A stretch of 36,901 nt of DNA from Alphaproteobacteria bacterium Ga0077535. GTDB taxonomy: Bacteria; Pseudomonadota; Alphaproteobacteria; Caulobacterales; Aquidulcibacteraceae. Of the stretch, positions 23,281 through 31,050 are shown one piece after another. The notes beneath the pieces were generated by a model that was given only the letters and a program-made list of their open reading frames with translations, made no database searches and had not been told where the DNA came from. The stretch covers positions 1 through 36,901 of the forward strand of contig LNEK01000017.1 in the NCBI GenBank assembly GCA_001464425.1, given 5' to 3'. Made by a program: the position numbers and the translations under genes. Every line of letters begins with the position of its first letter. The stretch's first letter is position 1.

Positions 23281-24696
23281 ATGGATGATTTTCGCGAATG
23301 GGCAGTGCGCGCCGCCGAATGGGGCGTCGATTATCGCGAACGCGTGCGCGACCTTCCAGTGCGCCCGCCCGTGAAGCCGGGCGATATCGCCGCGCAGATC
23401 GCCGCCTCTCCGCCGGAGCAAGCTGAACCGTTCGAACGCGTGTTCGCCGATTTCGAGCGCATTATCGCGCCAGGCATGACGCATTGGCAGCATCCGCGCT
23501 TCTTTGCGTACTTCCCTTCTAATTCAGCGCCTGCCTCGGTCGTCGCCGAACACCTCGTCACTGCGTTTGGCGCGGTGTGTATGCTTTGGCAAACCTCGCC
23601 GGCCGCCACTGAACTCGAAACCGTCGCGATCGATTGGCTACGGCAAGCGTTCGGTTTGCCGGAAGGCTTTCAAGGCTGCATTCAAGACACCGCCTCGACA
23701 GCGACGCTTGCGGCCGTGCTCGTCATGCGCGAGCGCGCATTGAACTATGCCGGCAATAGCGGCGGCCTTTCCGGCACGCCGACTTTGCGCATCTATTGCT
23801 CAAGCGAGGCGCACACGTCGATCGATCGCGCTATCTGGTTCTCCGGCATCGGCGCTGACAATCTCGTCCGCATTCCGATCAAAGGCGCGCAACGCGGCGC
23901 TGATCCGCAAGCATTGCGAGCGCTGATCGAAGCTGACATCGCGGCCGGCTACAAACCAGCCGGCATCATCGCCAATGTCGGCGCGACCGGGGTCGGGGCG
24001 ATTGATCCAGTGGCGGAGCTTGCGGCGATCGCGCGTGAGTTTGATCTCTATCTGCACATCGACGCCGCTTGGGCCGGCTCGGCGATGATCTGCCCGGAGC
24101 TGCGTCACCTCTGGACCGGCGTTGAGCTGGCCGACAGTATCGTCATCAACCCGCACAAATGGCTGGGCGCACAGACGCATTGCACCGCGCATTTCGTGCG
24201 TGATCCGAACTCGCTCGTGCGTACGCTCGCAGCGAAGCCGGATTATCTGCACACGCTGGGTCACGATGAAGTCGTGAACTACAGCGAATGGGGCGTGCCG
24301 CTCGGGCGGCAGTTTCGGGCGCTGAAGCTGTGGTTCGTGCTGCGCGCTTATGGGCTTGAGGGATTGCGCTCCATGATCCGCAATCACATCGCTTGGTCCG
24401 GCGCGCTGTGCGAGAAGCTGCGCGCGGCGGCTGGCTTTGAGATCGTGACCGAGCCGTCGTTCTCGCTATTCAGCTTCCGCTACGCCCCACCCGCCGCCGC
24501 CGATCTCGATGCGCTGAACCTAGCGCTGGTCGAAGCCATCAACGCGGACGGAAGGATTTACCTGACGCAAACACGCGTTGACGGGCGGGTCGTCATTCGG
24601 TTTCAGGCCGGACAATTCGAGTGCACTGAGGCTGACGTTCTCGGCGCGTATGACGTGATCACGGAGATTGCGGCACTAACTCATGCTCGCCCTTGA
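23281..24696 (+). CDS. PLP-dependent group II (aromatic-L-amino-acid type) decarboxylase
   Basis: The 471-residue length is normal for aromatic-L-amino-acid decarboxylases. Visible motifs are MTHWQHPRFFAYFP near residue 65, the cofactor region (GCIQDTASTATL, with the Asp in LHIDAAWAGSA), and the Schiff-base lysine in NPHKWLG (Lys293). The substrate could be L-tryptophan, tyrosine, DOPA or a related amino acid; it cannot be fixed here. The last codons (HARP) and the stop TGA lie inside a palindromic repeat beginning at 24686, so the C-terminus seems to have been formed or replaced by that repeat. A weak ribosome site precedes the ATG, and the DUF2188 gene is just upstream. Confidence 0.9.
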   Translation: MDDFREWAVRAAEWGVDYRERVRDLPVRPPVKPGDIAAQIAASPPEQAEPFERVFADFERIIAPGMTHWQHPRFFAYFPSNSAPASVVAEHLVTAFGAVCMLWQTSPAATELETVAIDWLRQAFGLPEGFQGCIQDTASTATLAAVLVMRERALNYAGNSGGLSGTPTLRIYCSSEAHTSIDRAIWFSGIGADNLVRIPIKGAQRGADPQALRALIEADIAAGYKPAGIIANVGATGVGAIDPVAELAAIAREFDLYLHIDAAWAGSAMICPELRHLWTGVELADSIVINPHKWLGAQTHCTAHFVRDPNSLVRTLAAKPDYLHTLGHDEVVNYSEWGVPLGRQFRALKLWFVLRAYGLEGLRSMIRNHIAWSGALCEKLRAAAGFEIVTEPSFSLFSFRYAPPAAADLDALNLALVEAINADGRIYLTQTRVDGRVVIRFQAGQFECTEADVLGAYDVITEIAALTHARP

Positions 24697-24807
24697 TGGG
24701 CGAGCTGTCAGCGCGCAACGCGCGATGACTGAGTGGGTGGCTGCACCGTACGCACCGCGCTGTCACCCACTCCGGCGCTTCGCGCCACCTCGCCCATCAA
24801 GGGCGAG
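24686..24807. repeat. Composite palindromic repeat (BIME-like) between decarboxylase and dps genes
   Basis: The element begins with ctcgcccttgatgggcgag (24686-24704) and ends with its exact reverse complement (24789-24807). Between them are gcgcgcaacgcgcg, an inverted pair gagtgggtg ... cacccactc, and the hairpin ggcgcttcgcgcc. This two-copy inverted arrangement is typical of mobile REP/BIME elements spread by REP-associated transposases. It may also end transcription from both convergent genes. Confidence 0.85.
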
Positions 24808-24812
24808 GAAAG

Positions 24813-25286
24813 TTACTGCAAGTGCGCCTCGACGAACCAAAGGTCCTTGTCGATCTGCCGCGAAACGCCGGTGAAGAGATCGGCGGTGTCCTTGTCGCCG
24901 GCTTCGTCCGCAGTATCGATCGCTTCGCGCGCGAGCTTGCCGAACGCTGCGAGCCGATCCGCTACGGCTTGCAGCACGGCTTTCTGTTCGGTGAGATCAG
25001 TCGGGTACGGGGGCAGCTTGGAGCCCTTCACCGCCGCTTGCGCCGTTCCCTCAGCGATGCCAGCCAATGTCACCGCGCGCTCGGCAATGTCATCGACGAA
25101 CACATCGACGCGGCCCTGAATCTGATCAAACAGCTCATGCAACGCGATGAAGTTTGCGCCCTTCACGTTCCAGTGCGCCTGCTTGATCGCGAGCCTGAGA
25201 TCAATCGCGTCAGCCAAGCGCGCATTCAGCAGCGCGATCGTGGCCTTGCGTGTGTTGTCCGGCAAATCGTTGCGCGTGGTCGGCAT
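24813..25286 (-). CDS. dps: Dps/ferritin-like DNA-protecting protein
   Basis: The 157-residue product has the family length and all five inter-subunit ferroxidase residues in the expected spacing: His38 (KQAHWNVKG), His50, Asp54, Asp65 and Glu69. Dps proteins form dodecamers that oxidise Fe2+ with hydrogen peroxide, store iron and protect DNA under stress. The N-terminus is short with few basic residues (MPTTRNDLPDNTRK), so DNA binding may be weak. GAGGAG precedes the ATG. The epoxide-hydrolase-like gene lies 98 nt upstream on the same strand, and the gap between them holds a dyad that may be regulatory. Confidence 0.93.
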   Translation of the reverse strand: MPTTRNDLPDNTRKATIALLNARLADAIDLRLAIKQAHWNVKGANFIALHELFDQIQGRVDVFVDDIAERAVTLAGIAEGTAQAAVKGSKLPPYPTDLTEQKAVLQAVADRLAAFGKLAREAIDTADEAGDKDTADLFTGVSRQIDKDLWFVEAHLQ

Positions 25287-25343
25287 GGGTCAATCTCCTC
25301 ACTGCCGATATGGGTTTCATCGCCGGAACGGCAATACAATCAT

Positions 25344-25384
25344 CCATAGATATAGGCCGATCACAGGATTGGCCCTGCCTATGG
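25344..25384. promoter_or_regulatory. Dyad CCATAG ... CTATGG upstream of dps
   Basis: Inverted hexamers CCATAG (25344-25349) and CTATGG (25379-25384), with inner GGCC repeats, lie between the stop of the upstream hydrolase gene and the dps leader. It might be a regulator site for dps or a weak transcription end signal. The spacing does not match OxyR or Fur consensus sites. Confidence 0.25.
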
Positions 25385-26359
25385 TCAGAGTGTCGCTAGC
25401 CAATCGATAATCAACCCCGTCGTTTCATCCGGGGCCTCCTGCTGCGTCCAATGGCCGATGCGCGGGATCAGGTGCGAGCCACGAAGGTCCGACGAGTTTG
25501 CCGCCATCCGCTCGAACGCCGCCTCGGCGCTGCCGCCGAACATTTTCAGCACCAGATCGTTTTCGCCCACGATGAACAGCGATGGCTGATGAATGACGCG
25601 ATCCTCGATCGTGCTCATGTATTCGAAGTCGCGCGTGTGATTGCGGTAGCGATTGATCGGCCCGCGAAAGCCCGACGCCGTGAACTCACTGACGAAATAG
25701 TCGATGTCCGCGGGCGTCATCCACCACGGAAACGGGTCCGGATCTTCCAAGCCGTCAAGAAGATGATCGCCGTGCTTCTTATCGGGCGCGCCCCAATAGC
25801 CTTGCGAGTCGCCGCTTCCGGCGTAGTAAAGCTTGCGCAGGCCGCCGCGCACATCTGCTTCGAACGCGGCCTCAGCGACGCCTTCATCCTTGAAGTAGGC
25901 TTGATAGAAGAACTTGCCCTGATCGGTGTACATCATCTTGATGAGCACATCGAGCGAGGCTGGCGGCAGGCCAAACCACGGCACGCTCAGGCCGGCGACG
26001 GCGCGGACTTTGTCGGGATGCAGCACCGCCGTGTGCCAAACAATCGGCGCACCCCAATCGTGACCGATAAGCACCGCCGGCTTGCCTGGTGACAATGCCT
26101 CGATCACGCCGGCGACATCGGCGGCGATTTCCTTCATCGCGTAAGCTTCGATCTCTTGCGGTTTGTCAGAGCCGCCATAGCCGCGCACGTCGATCGCGCA
26201 GGCCGTAAATCCGGCAGCGGCGAGCGGCGCCATTTGATGACGCCACGAATACCAGCTCTCTGGAAAGCCGTGGACCATGACGACGAGCGGGCCCTCGCCC
26301 TGCACCGCCGCGCGGATTTTGATGCCGTTGGTTTCGATAAAGCGGAAATCAGGTGTCAT
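25385..26359 (-). CDS. Alpha/beta hydrolase, soluble epoxide-hydrolase type
   Basis: From the ATG at 26359 (GGTGGAG upstream) the product has 324 residues; an in-frame start at 26377 adds six. The epoxide-hydrolase marks are the oxyanion motif HGFPESWYSWR (His30-Pro33), the nucleophile Asp101 in GHDWGA where esterases carry serine, a cap domain rich in Trp/Tyr (including GYWGAP and PFPWWM), and the catalytic His303 in RIGHWTQQEAP. The reaction would be hydrolysis of an epoxide to a diol; a haloalkane dehalogenase or fluoroacetate dehalogenase role is possible but less likely. It has no signal peptide. Its transcript may continue into dps. Confidence 0.9.
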   Translation of the reverse strand: MTPDFRFIETNGIKIRAAVQGEGPLVVMVHGFPESWYSWRHQMAPLAAAGFTACAIDVRGYGGSDKPQEIEAYAMKEIAADVAGVIEALSPGKPAVLIGHDWGAPIVWHTAVLHPDKVRAVAGLSVPWFGLPPASLDVLIKMMYTDQGKFFYQAYFKDEGVAEAAFEADVRGGLRKLYYAGSGDSQGYWGAPDKKHGDHLLDGLEDPDPFPWWMTPADIDYFVSEFTASGFRGPINRYRNHTRDFEYMSTIEDRVIHQPSLFIVGENDLVLKMFGGSAEAAFERMAANSSDLRGSHLIPRIGHWTQQEAPDETTGLIIDWLATL

Positions 26360-26423
26360 GTGAGGCTCCACCCTCAATCATAAGTCATAAATCGCGCGGC
26401 CGCGCCTCCTCACCTTGCGGCGC

Positions 26424-28262
26424 CTATTGGGTTTCTTCCTTGATCGCTTCGGCGGCTTCCTCGTTGAGGGCTTTGGCTTCACGGCGCGGCACAGTGAACG
26501 GCGTCGGTTGCGGCGTCGTCATGTTGCCGCGCATCAAGGCGCGCCCCGCTTCGATGCCGCCAGCAAGCTGCATTTCAAACCGCGCGGCATCGCGGTCGCG
26601 GACTTCTTCGATGGTTTCTTCGATTTCGATATCGTTGAAGCCGAGATCACGCAGCACCGCCGCGCCGAAGGTGAGCGAGGATTCGAACAATTCGCGTATT
26701 TGATAATCGACGCCGGCCTGCACTAGGCGCATCGAATGACCACGATCGAATGCGCGCACGAACAGCTTCGCGTTCGGAAACTGGGCTTTGCACAAGGCGA
26801 CAATCCGATCCGCCGCCTCCGGCTTATCGACGCATACGAGGATCGCCTCCGCTTCGCCGGCGCCGGAGGCCTGGAGCACGTCAAGCCGCGTGCCGTCGCC
26901 GTAATAGACCTTGAAGCCGAACGTACCGGCGACTTGGATCATCTCCACGTCCGTCTCAATCAGCGACATGTCCACGCCGCGCGCCAGCAGCGCTTGGCTG
27001 ACCACTTGCGCGAAACGACCAAAGCCAATGAACAACACGCGGCCATGAAGATCAGAAGCGTCCTCCACGCCGTCGCGAGAAATCTCGCGTGGCGGCATGA
27101 AGCGCTTGAGCACCAGCATGACAAGTGGCGTTAGCACCATCGAGATAATTACGATCGCCGTCATCATCGCGCTGATGCGCGCGTCCATGACACCTGCCGC
27201 GAGCGCCGCACTGTAGAGGACGAAAGCGAACTCACCGCCTTGCGCGAAAAGCGCCGCCCGCTGCACCGATTCACGTTGATCAGCGCCAAACAAGCGCGCG
27301 ACCGCAAAGATGCCGAACGCCTTCACTGCCATGAAGGCAAGAACGCCGCCGGCGACCCACGGCCATTGTTCAAGCACGACCGTCAGATTGAGCGACATTC
27401 CGACGCTGATGAAGAAGAGCGCCAGCAAGATGCCGCGAAAGGGTTCGACGTCGGCCTCCAGCTGATGTCGGAACACCGAATCGGAGAGCAGCACACCGGC
27501 GAGGAAGGCGCCCATCGCCATCGAGAGGCCACCCAATTGCATGAAGAGCGCCGCGCCAAGTACGACCAGCAGCGCCGCCGCCGTCATCACCTCGCGCGCG
27601 CCCGATCGCGCCAGCAAGCCGAACAGCGGATTGAGCAACCATTTGCCGCTGATAAACACCACGCCGATCGCGGCCGCGGCGACGGCCATACTAACCCAAA
27701 CCGGGCGCGCGTTCTCTTCCACGATCCCCATGGCCGACGCCATGATCGCGACTGCGGCGAGCAGCGGCACGATCATCAGGTCTTCAAAGAGCAAGATCGA
27801 AATATTGCGTTGGCCGGCTTCAGTCGCCGTCTCGCCGCTATCGTCCATCATCTTCATGATGACGGCGGTCGATGAGAGCACAAAGCCGCTGGCGCCCACG
27901 ACGGCCGCCGCCCACGGCAAACCGGCGGCGATGCCGATCACCGAGAGCAAGATGATGCAGGTGATGACCTGCGCCGCGCCGATGCCGAAGATTTCTTTGC
28001 GCAAAGCCCAAAGCTTAGCGGGCCGCATTTCGAGGCCGATCAAGAACAGAAACATCACCACGCCGAATTCGGCGACATGCAGGATATTTTCAGGATCAGC
28101 GAACAGCCCAAAGCCGAACGGGCCGATCAACAACCCCGCCGCGAGGTAGCCGAGCACCGAGCCGAGGCCCAGGCGCCTGAATAAAGGCGCTGCCACGACC
28201 GCGGTCGCCAGCAGCGCCACGGCGTGCTCCAGCCCCAATCCACCACCGCTTTCCACAGCCAT
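26424..28262 (-). CDS. Monovalent cation:proton antiporter of the CPA2 (KefB/KefC) type
   Basis: The 612-residue protein begins with about 12 membrane helices (from ~10 to ~380) typical of CPA2 exchangers, with motifs such as GYLAAGLLIGPFGFG, EFGVVMFLFLIGLEM and a long helix-rich core. A cytoplasmic RCK/TrkA-N domain follows, with the nucleotide-binding Gly motif FIGFGRFAQ and the acidic residue at the end of strand 2 (SLIETD). It ends with a ~75-residue acidic, charged tail. Related proteins export K+ in exchange for H+, gated by NAD(H) or glutathione adducts. No KefF/KefG-type ancillary gene is adjacent. AAAGGA precedes the ATG. It is divergent from chpT. Confidence 0.93.
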   Translation of the reverse strand: MAVESGGGLGLEHAVALLATAVVAAPLFRRLGLGSVLGYLAAGLLIGPFGFGLFADPENILHVAEFGVVMFLFLIGLEMRPAKLWALRKEIFGIGAAQVITCIILLSVIGIAAGLPWAAAVVGASGFVLSSTAVIMKMMDDSGETATEAGQRNISILLFEDLMIVPLLAAVAIMASAMGIVEENARPVWVSMAVAAAAIGVVFISGKWLLNPLFGLLARSGAREVMTAAALLVVLGAALFMQLGGLSMAMGAFLAGVLLSDSVFRHQLEADVEPFRGILLALFFISVGMSLNLTVVLEQWPWVAGGVLAFMAVKAFGIFAVARLFGADQRESVQRAALFAQGGEFAFVLYSAALAAGVMDARISAMMTAIVIISMVLTPLVMLVLKRFMPPREISRDGVEDASDLHGRVLFIGFGRFAQVVSQALLARGVDMSLIETDVEMIQVAGTFGFKVYYGDGTRLDVLQASGAGEAEAILVCVDKPEAADRIVALCKAQFPNAKLFVRAFDRGHSMRLVQAGVDYQIRELFESSLTFGAAVLRDLGFNDIEIEETIEEVRDRDAARFEMQLAGGIEAGRALMRGNMTTPQPTPFTVPRREAKALNEEAAEAIKEETQ

Positions 28263-28374
28263 GCGCGTTCCTTTACCGGCGAGTTACCCCATGTGGCGCA
28301 CCTGCGCACGGGATTGAACCCTCCCCCCAGCCCGAATCGTCTATGATCACCGCTTCCCCGTCACGGAGCGCGCG

Positions 28375-29004
28375 ATGATTGAGAATACGAAGCTCACTGC
28401 GCTTGTCGCCTCGCGCATCTGCCACGACATGGTGGAGCCGATGTCGGCGATCATCCAGGGGCTTGAGATGATCAAATCCGGCGACGGAAAGCCGGATCCG
28501 GACGCGGTTTCGCTCCTCGACCATGGTGTTGGGAAAGCATGGGCCAAGCTTGAGTTCTTCCGTTTTGCTATGGCCGGCGCGACCGCCGAGGGCGACAGCG
28601 AGCTGGAGGAAGGCCGCGCCGTCGCGATCAAGCTCTACAGCGTTTTGAAGCCGGAACTTGTTTGGGCGCCGCCGCCGGTGCAGATGCCGCGCCCGGCCGT
28701 GCGCGTGATCGTCAATTTGTTGCTGATCGCCAACGAGTGCCTGCCGCGCGGCGGCACCGTGACCGTTACGGCGGAAAAACACGGCGAAGGCGGCGAAGTC
28801 ATCGTCACCGCCGCCGGCCCGCGCGCCAAATTGCGCGAACCCACGGCTGCGGCGCTGCGCGGCGGTGAGGACGACCTCTCCGGCCACACCATCCAGCCGA
28901 CGCTGACCAGCCTGCTGGCGCGCCAAGGCGGCGTTGAGCTCAGCACCCGCGAGAGCGAAGAAAAAGTCGAGTTCATCGCCCGCTCGGCCGCCTTCAAGCT
29001 CTAA
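28375..29004 (+). CDS. chpT: Histidine phosphotransferase ChpT
   Basis: The 209-residue product has the ChpT layout: a dimerising helical hairpin with the phosphorylated His17 in ASRICHDMVEPMSAI, then a degenerate ATPase-like domain (KPELVWAPPPV... to the C-terminus) lacking the ATP-binding G boxes. In Caulobacter, ChpT carries phosphate from the hybrid kinase CckA to CtrA and CpdR, controlling the cell cycle. ChpT is essentially restricted to alphaproteobacteria, which supports the taxonomic call. GGAG lies 9 nt before the ATG. A CheY-like gene and cheR follow on the same strand with a 64-nt gap. CckA, CtrA and CpdR genes are not in this window. Confidence 0.9.
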   Translation: MIENTKLTALVASRICHDMVEPMSAIIQGLEMIKSGDGKPDPDAVSLLDHGVGKAWAKLEFFRFAMAGATAEGDSELEEGRAVAIKLYSVLKPELVWAPPPVQMPRPAVRVIVNLLLIANECLPRGGTVTVTAEKHGEGGEVIVTAAGPRAKLREPTAAALRGGEDDLSGHTIQPTLTSLLARQGGVELSTRESEEKVEFIARSAAFKL

Positions 29005-29008
29005 GACT

Positions 29009-29022
29009 TTAAGCTCCGTTAA
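29009..29022 (+). promoter_or_regulatory. CtrA-like motif TTAA-N6-TTAA before the cheY-like gene
   Basis: TTAA at 29009-29012 and TTAACC at 29019 are 6 bp apart, one short of the CtrA consensus TTAA-N7-TTAA. The site lies in the chpT to cheY gap, 46 nt before the ATG. It may be a degenerate CtrA site or chance. Confidence 0.25.
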
Positions 29023-29068
29023 CCGGCGCGCGGGAACACTGCGCCCGAACCCGACGGAGTGAAATTTC

Positions 29069-29434
29069 ATGAGACGCTGCCTTGTCGTCGACGACAGCCG
29101 CGTAATCCGCAAAGTCGCGCGCCGCATTCTTGAAGACATGCGCTTCGAGATCGAGGAAGCGGCGGACGGGTTAGAGGCGCTGCAAGCGTGCCGGCGCCAG
29201 ATGCCGGAAGCGATCCTGCTCGATTGGACGATGCCGGTCATGAGCGGCATCGATTTTCTGAAGCAGCTGCGCCAAGAGCCCGGCGGCGACAAGCCGACAG
29301 TCGTGTTCTGCACCACTGAAAACGACGTCGAGCGCATTGCCGAGGCGCTGAAAGCCGGCGCCGACGAATACATGATGAAGCCGTTTGACGGCGATATTCT
29401 GCACTCCAAGTTCGCCGAAGCGGGCCTCATCTGA
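29069..29434 (+). CDS. Single-domain CheY-like response regulator
   Basis: The 121-residue protein is a receiver domain only. Visible are the acidic pair VVDDS (Asp8-Asp9), phospho-acceptor Asp52 in LLDWTMPVMSG, Thr82 in FCTTEND and Lys104 in MMKPFD. With no output domain it must act by protein contact, for example at the flagellar motor, on a kinase or as a phosphate sink. Its stop TGA overlaps the ATG of cheR by one base, so the two are translationally coupled. A similar chpT-cheY-cheR order is known to me from Caulobacter, which suggests a conserved functional link. Confidence 0.92.
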   Translation: MRRCLVVDDSRVIRKVARRILEDMRFEIEEAADGLEALQACRRQMPEAILLDWTMPVMSGIDFLKQLRQEPGGDKPTVVFCTTENDVERIAEALKAGADEYMMKPFDGDILHSKFAEAGLI

Positions 29435-30258
29435 TGTTGAACGACGCCGAACACGTTCTGATCGCCCGCGAAGTCAAAGCGCGCACTGGCGCGCTGATCA
29501 CGCGCGAGATGTGCGGTTCGGCTTCGGTGCGGCTGCAGCCTCTGGCGCGGCGCGAAGGCTTCGGCAGCGTGCCGGAATTGATCGCGGCGGCGCGGATCCG
29601 GCCGGACGGGGCGCTGTGGAACGCGATCGCGGACAATCTTGCGCAGAGCGAGACGCGGTTCTTCCGCGACCGCCAGAACTTTGAGCAAATCCGCTCCACG
29701 ATATTGCCGGAAGCGATGAACCGGCGCGGGCATGAGCGCGTGCGGATTTGGAGCGCGGGCTGTGCGACCGGGCAAGAGGCGTACTCGATCGCGATGATCG
29801 TCGAAGAGATGCGCGCTGAGGGGCGCAACGCGGCGGTTGAGATTTTGGCGACGGACCTTTCAGAGCGGCTGCTCGATAAAGCGCGCTCGGGGCTCTACAC
29901 GCAGTTTGAAGTGCAGCGCGGTTTGCCGATCCGCAAACTAATCGCGCACTTTGAGAAGGCCGGCGATCTGTGGCGCATCTCGGACCGCTTGCGCGCTTCG
30001 GTGCGGTTCGAACGGCACAATCTGATGCAGCATCCCGGCCAGTTCGGCCAGTTCGACATCATCATCCTCGCCCACGTGCTGACCAGCTTCGATCAGCCGA
30101 CGCGCGCGGCGGTGCTTGAGCGCGTCACCGACGTGCTGGCGCCAGACGGCGCGATCATTCTCGGCCTCGGCGAGACTTTGCCGGAAGGCTTCGAAGCGCT
30201 CAGCCTCGAGCGCGGCGTTGCGCGCAAGATCAAAACGGCCCGCGTCGCGGCGGCTTAA
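29434..30258 (+). CDS. cheR: CheR-type chemotaxis methyltransferase
   Basis: The 274-residue length and domains fit CheR. The N-terminal helical domain (~1-80) has the phrase NLAQSETRFFRDRQNFEQI, typical of CheR. The SAM-binding Rossmann domain has WSAGCATGQEAYSIAMI (~108-124) and ILATDLSERLLDKARSGLY, then FDIIILAHVLTSFD. CheR methylates glutamates on chemoreceptors using S-adenosylmethionine. No CheA, CheW, CheB or receptor gene is present here, so this may be an orphan or accessory CheR working with the CheY-like protein encoded upstream. A perfect hairpin follows the stop codon. Confidence 0.92.
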   Translation: MLNDAEHVLIAREVKARTGALITREMCGSASVRLQPLARREGFGSVPELIAAARIRPDGALWNAIADNLAQSETRFFRDRQNFEQIRSTILPEAMNRRGHERVRIWSAGCATGQEAYSIAMIVEEMRAEGRNAAVEILATDLSERLLDKARSGLYTQFEVQRGLPIRKLIAHFEKAGDLWRISDRLRASVRFERHNLMQHPGQFGQFDIIILAHVLTSFDQPTRAAVLERVTDVLAPDGAIILGLGETLPEGFEALSLERGVARKIKTARVAAA

Positions 30259-30264
30259 GCTTTT

Positions 30265-30291
30265 GCGTTTCTATCCACGGGATAGAAACGC
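30265..30291 (+). terminator. Perfect hairpin after cheR
   Basis: A perfect 12-bp inverted repeat (gcgtttctatcc / ggatagaaacgc) with a 3-nt loop begins 6 nt after the cheR stop. No T run follows, so it may be a Rho-assisted end, a stabilising hairpin or a protein-binding palindrome. Confidence 0.5.
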
Positions 30292-30416
30292 GCGTATCCG
30301 CCAAAATTTCCGATAAAGTCTCTACCGCCAATGTCTCGACTTCGCGAGGAGTGCGTGGAGACAGGACGGCGAGATCATCGTGGAGAAGGTGGAGTGTCTC
30401 CGGGAGAAGATCTACG

Positions 30417-30467
30417 CCTCTCCCCCGCGAGGGGGAGAGGTCGCTCGCATCGCGAGCGGGTGAGGGG
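30417..30467. repeat. REP-like palindromic repeat, copy A
   Basis: Hairpin cctctccccc-gcga-gggggagagg (30417-30440) is followed by the second hairpin cgctcgcatcgcgagcg and ggtgaggggg. The same layout recurs in inverted orientation at 30486-30543 and in direct orientation at 30910-30964. Confidence 0.85.
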
Positions 30468-30485
30468 GCGAGCTAGACGATTAGC

Positions 30486-30543
30486 CTCCCACCCTCATCC
30501 GGTCGCTGCGCGACCACCTTCTCCCGCCCATGCGGGAGAAGGG
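30486..30543. repeat. REP-like palindromic repeat, copy B (inverted relative to A)
   Basis: The order is reversed relative to copy A: ctcccaccctcatccgg, hairpin gtcgctgcgcgac, then hairpin cttctcccgcc-cat-gcgggagaag. With copy A it makes an inverted pair (BIME-like). It ends 3 nt before the stop of the DUF559 gene. Confidence 0.85.
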
Positions 30544-30546
30544 AAG

Positions 30547-30894
30547 CTAGCCTTTGAGGGCGCGGTCTAGGGTGTCGTGAAGGCCGTCACCGGCGTCGTA
30601 GATGTCTACATTGCTGAGGCGGACGACGCGCCAACCCCAAGCCTCGAGATCGGCGGTGCGTTTGGCGTCGAACGCGGCTTGTTCTGCGTCGTCATGCGAC
30701 GGGCCATCCGCTTCAACCACGAGCCGCGCGGCGACGCAGGCGAAATCGACAACGTACGGCCCGATCGCGTGCTGGCGACGAAACTTGGCGTCGCGATAGC
30801 GGCGGCTGCGCAGCATCGACCAGAGCTTTTCTTCCGCGCTGGTTGGCTCTTTGCGCATCACGCGCGCGCGCTTGATCGATCGCTCATTGCGCAT
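30547..30894 (-). CDS. DUF559 (Vsr-like endonuclease fold) protein
   Basis: The 115-residue reading from the ATG at 30894 fits the DUF559 family; the frame runs on to 31065, but that part translates the repeat at 30910-30964 (PPSPPRGGEGI) and is rejected. Family signs are RKEPTSAEEKLWSMLRSRR at the start, KFRRQHAIGPYVVDFAC with the Asp of the active site, and VVEADGPSHDD with the second acidic residue, as in restriction-endonuclease-like folds related to very-short-patch-repair enzymes. Activity on DNA is presumed from the fold, not shown. No convincing ribosome site is visible. Palindromic repeats flank it on both sides, an arrangement often seen for this family. Confidence 0.8.
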   Translation of the reverse strand: MRNERSIKRARVMRKEPTSAEEKLWSMLRSRRYRDAKFRRQHAIGPYVVDFACVAARLVVEADGPSHDDAEQAAFDAKRTADLEAWGWRVVRLSNVDIYDAGDGLHDTLDRALKG

Positions 30895-30909
30895 GGGGCG
30901 GGAGCATAT

Positions 30910-30964
30910 CCCTTCTCCCCCGCGAGGGGGAGAAGGTGGTTGCGAAGCAACGGGATGAGGGGGC
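30910..30964. repeat. REP-like palindromic repeat, copy C
   Basis: Hairpin ccttctccccc-gcga-gggggagaagg, then hairpin ggttgcgaagcaac and gggatgaggggg, in the same orientation as copy A. It lies 15 bp upstream of the DUF559 start codon. Confidence 0.83.
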
Positions 30965-31050
30965 GACTGCCGCGCGACCCATGAGTTCGCGCTTCGGGAG
31001 AATGGAGGCCCAAGACAGCTCGAAAGAAGCAAGAGTGGGTTGGCCCCACA

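Noticed and set aside
25344-25384. OxyR or Fur box upstream of dps
   Set aside because: The ATAG/CTAT elements do not have the N7 spacing of OxyR sites and there is no 19-bp Fur-like palindrome; kept only as a low-confidence dyad.
28314-28347. TTGAAC ... TATGAT as a sigma-70 promoter for chpT
   Set aside because: The spacer is 22 bp, well outside the normal 16-18 bp range.
28273-29775. A 500-codon minus-strand frame opposite chpT, the cheY-like gene and cheR
   Set aside because: The three plus-strand genes have clear domains; the antisense product shows none.
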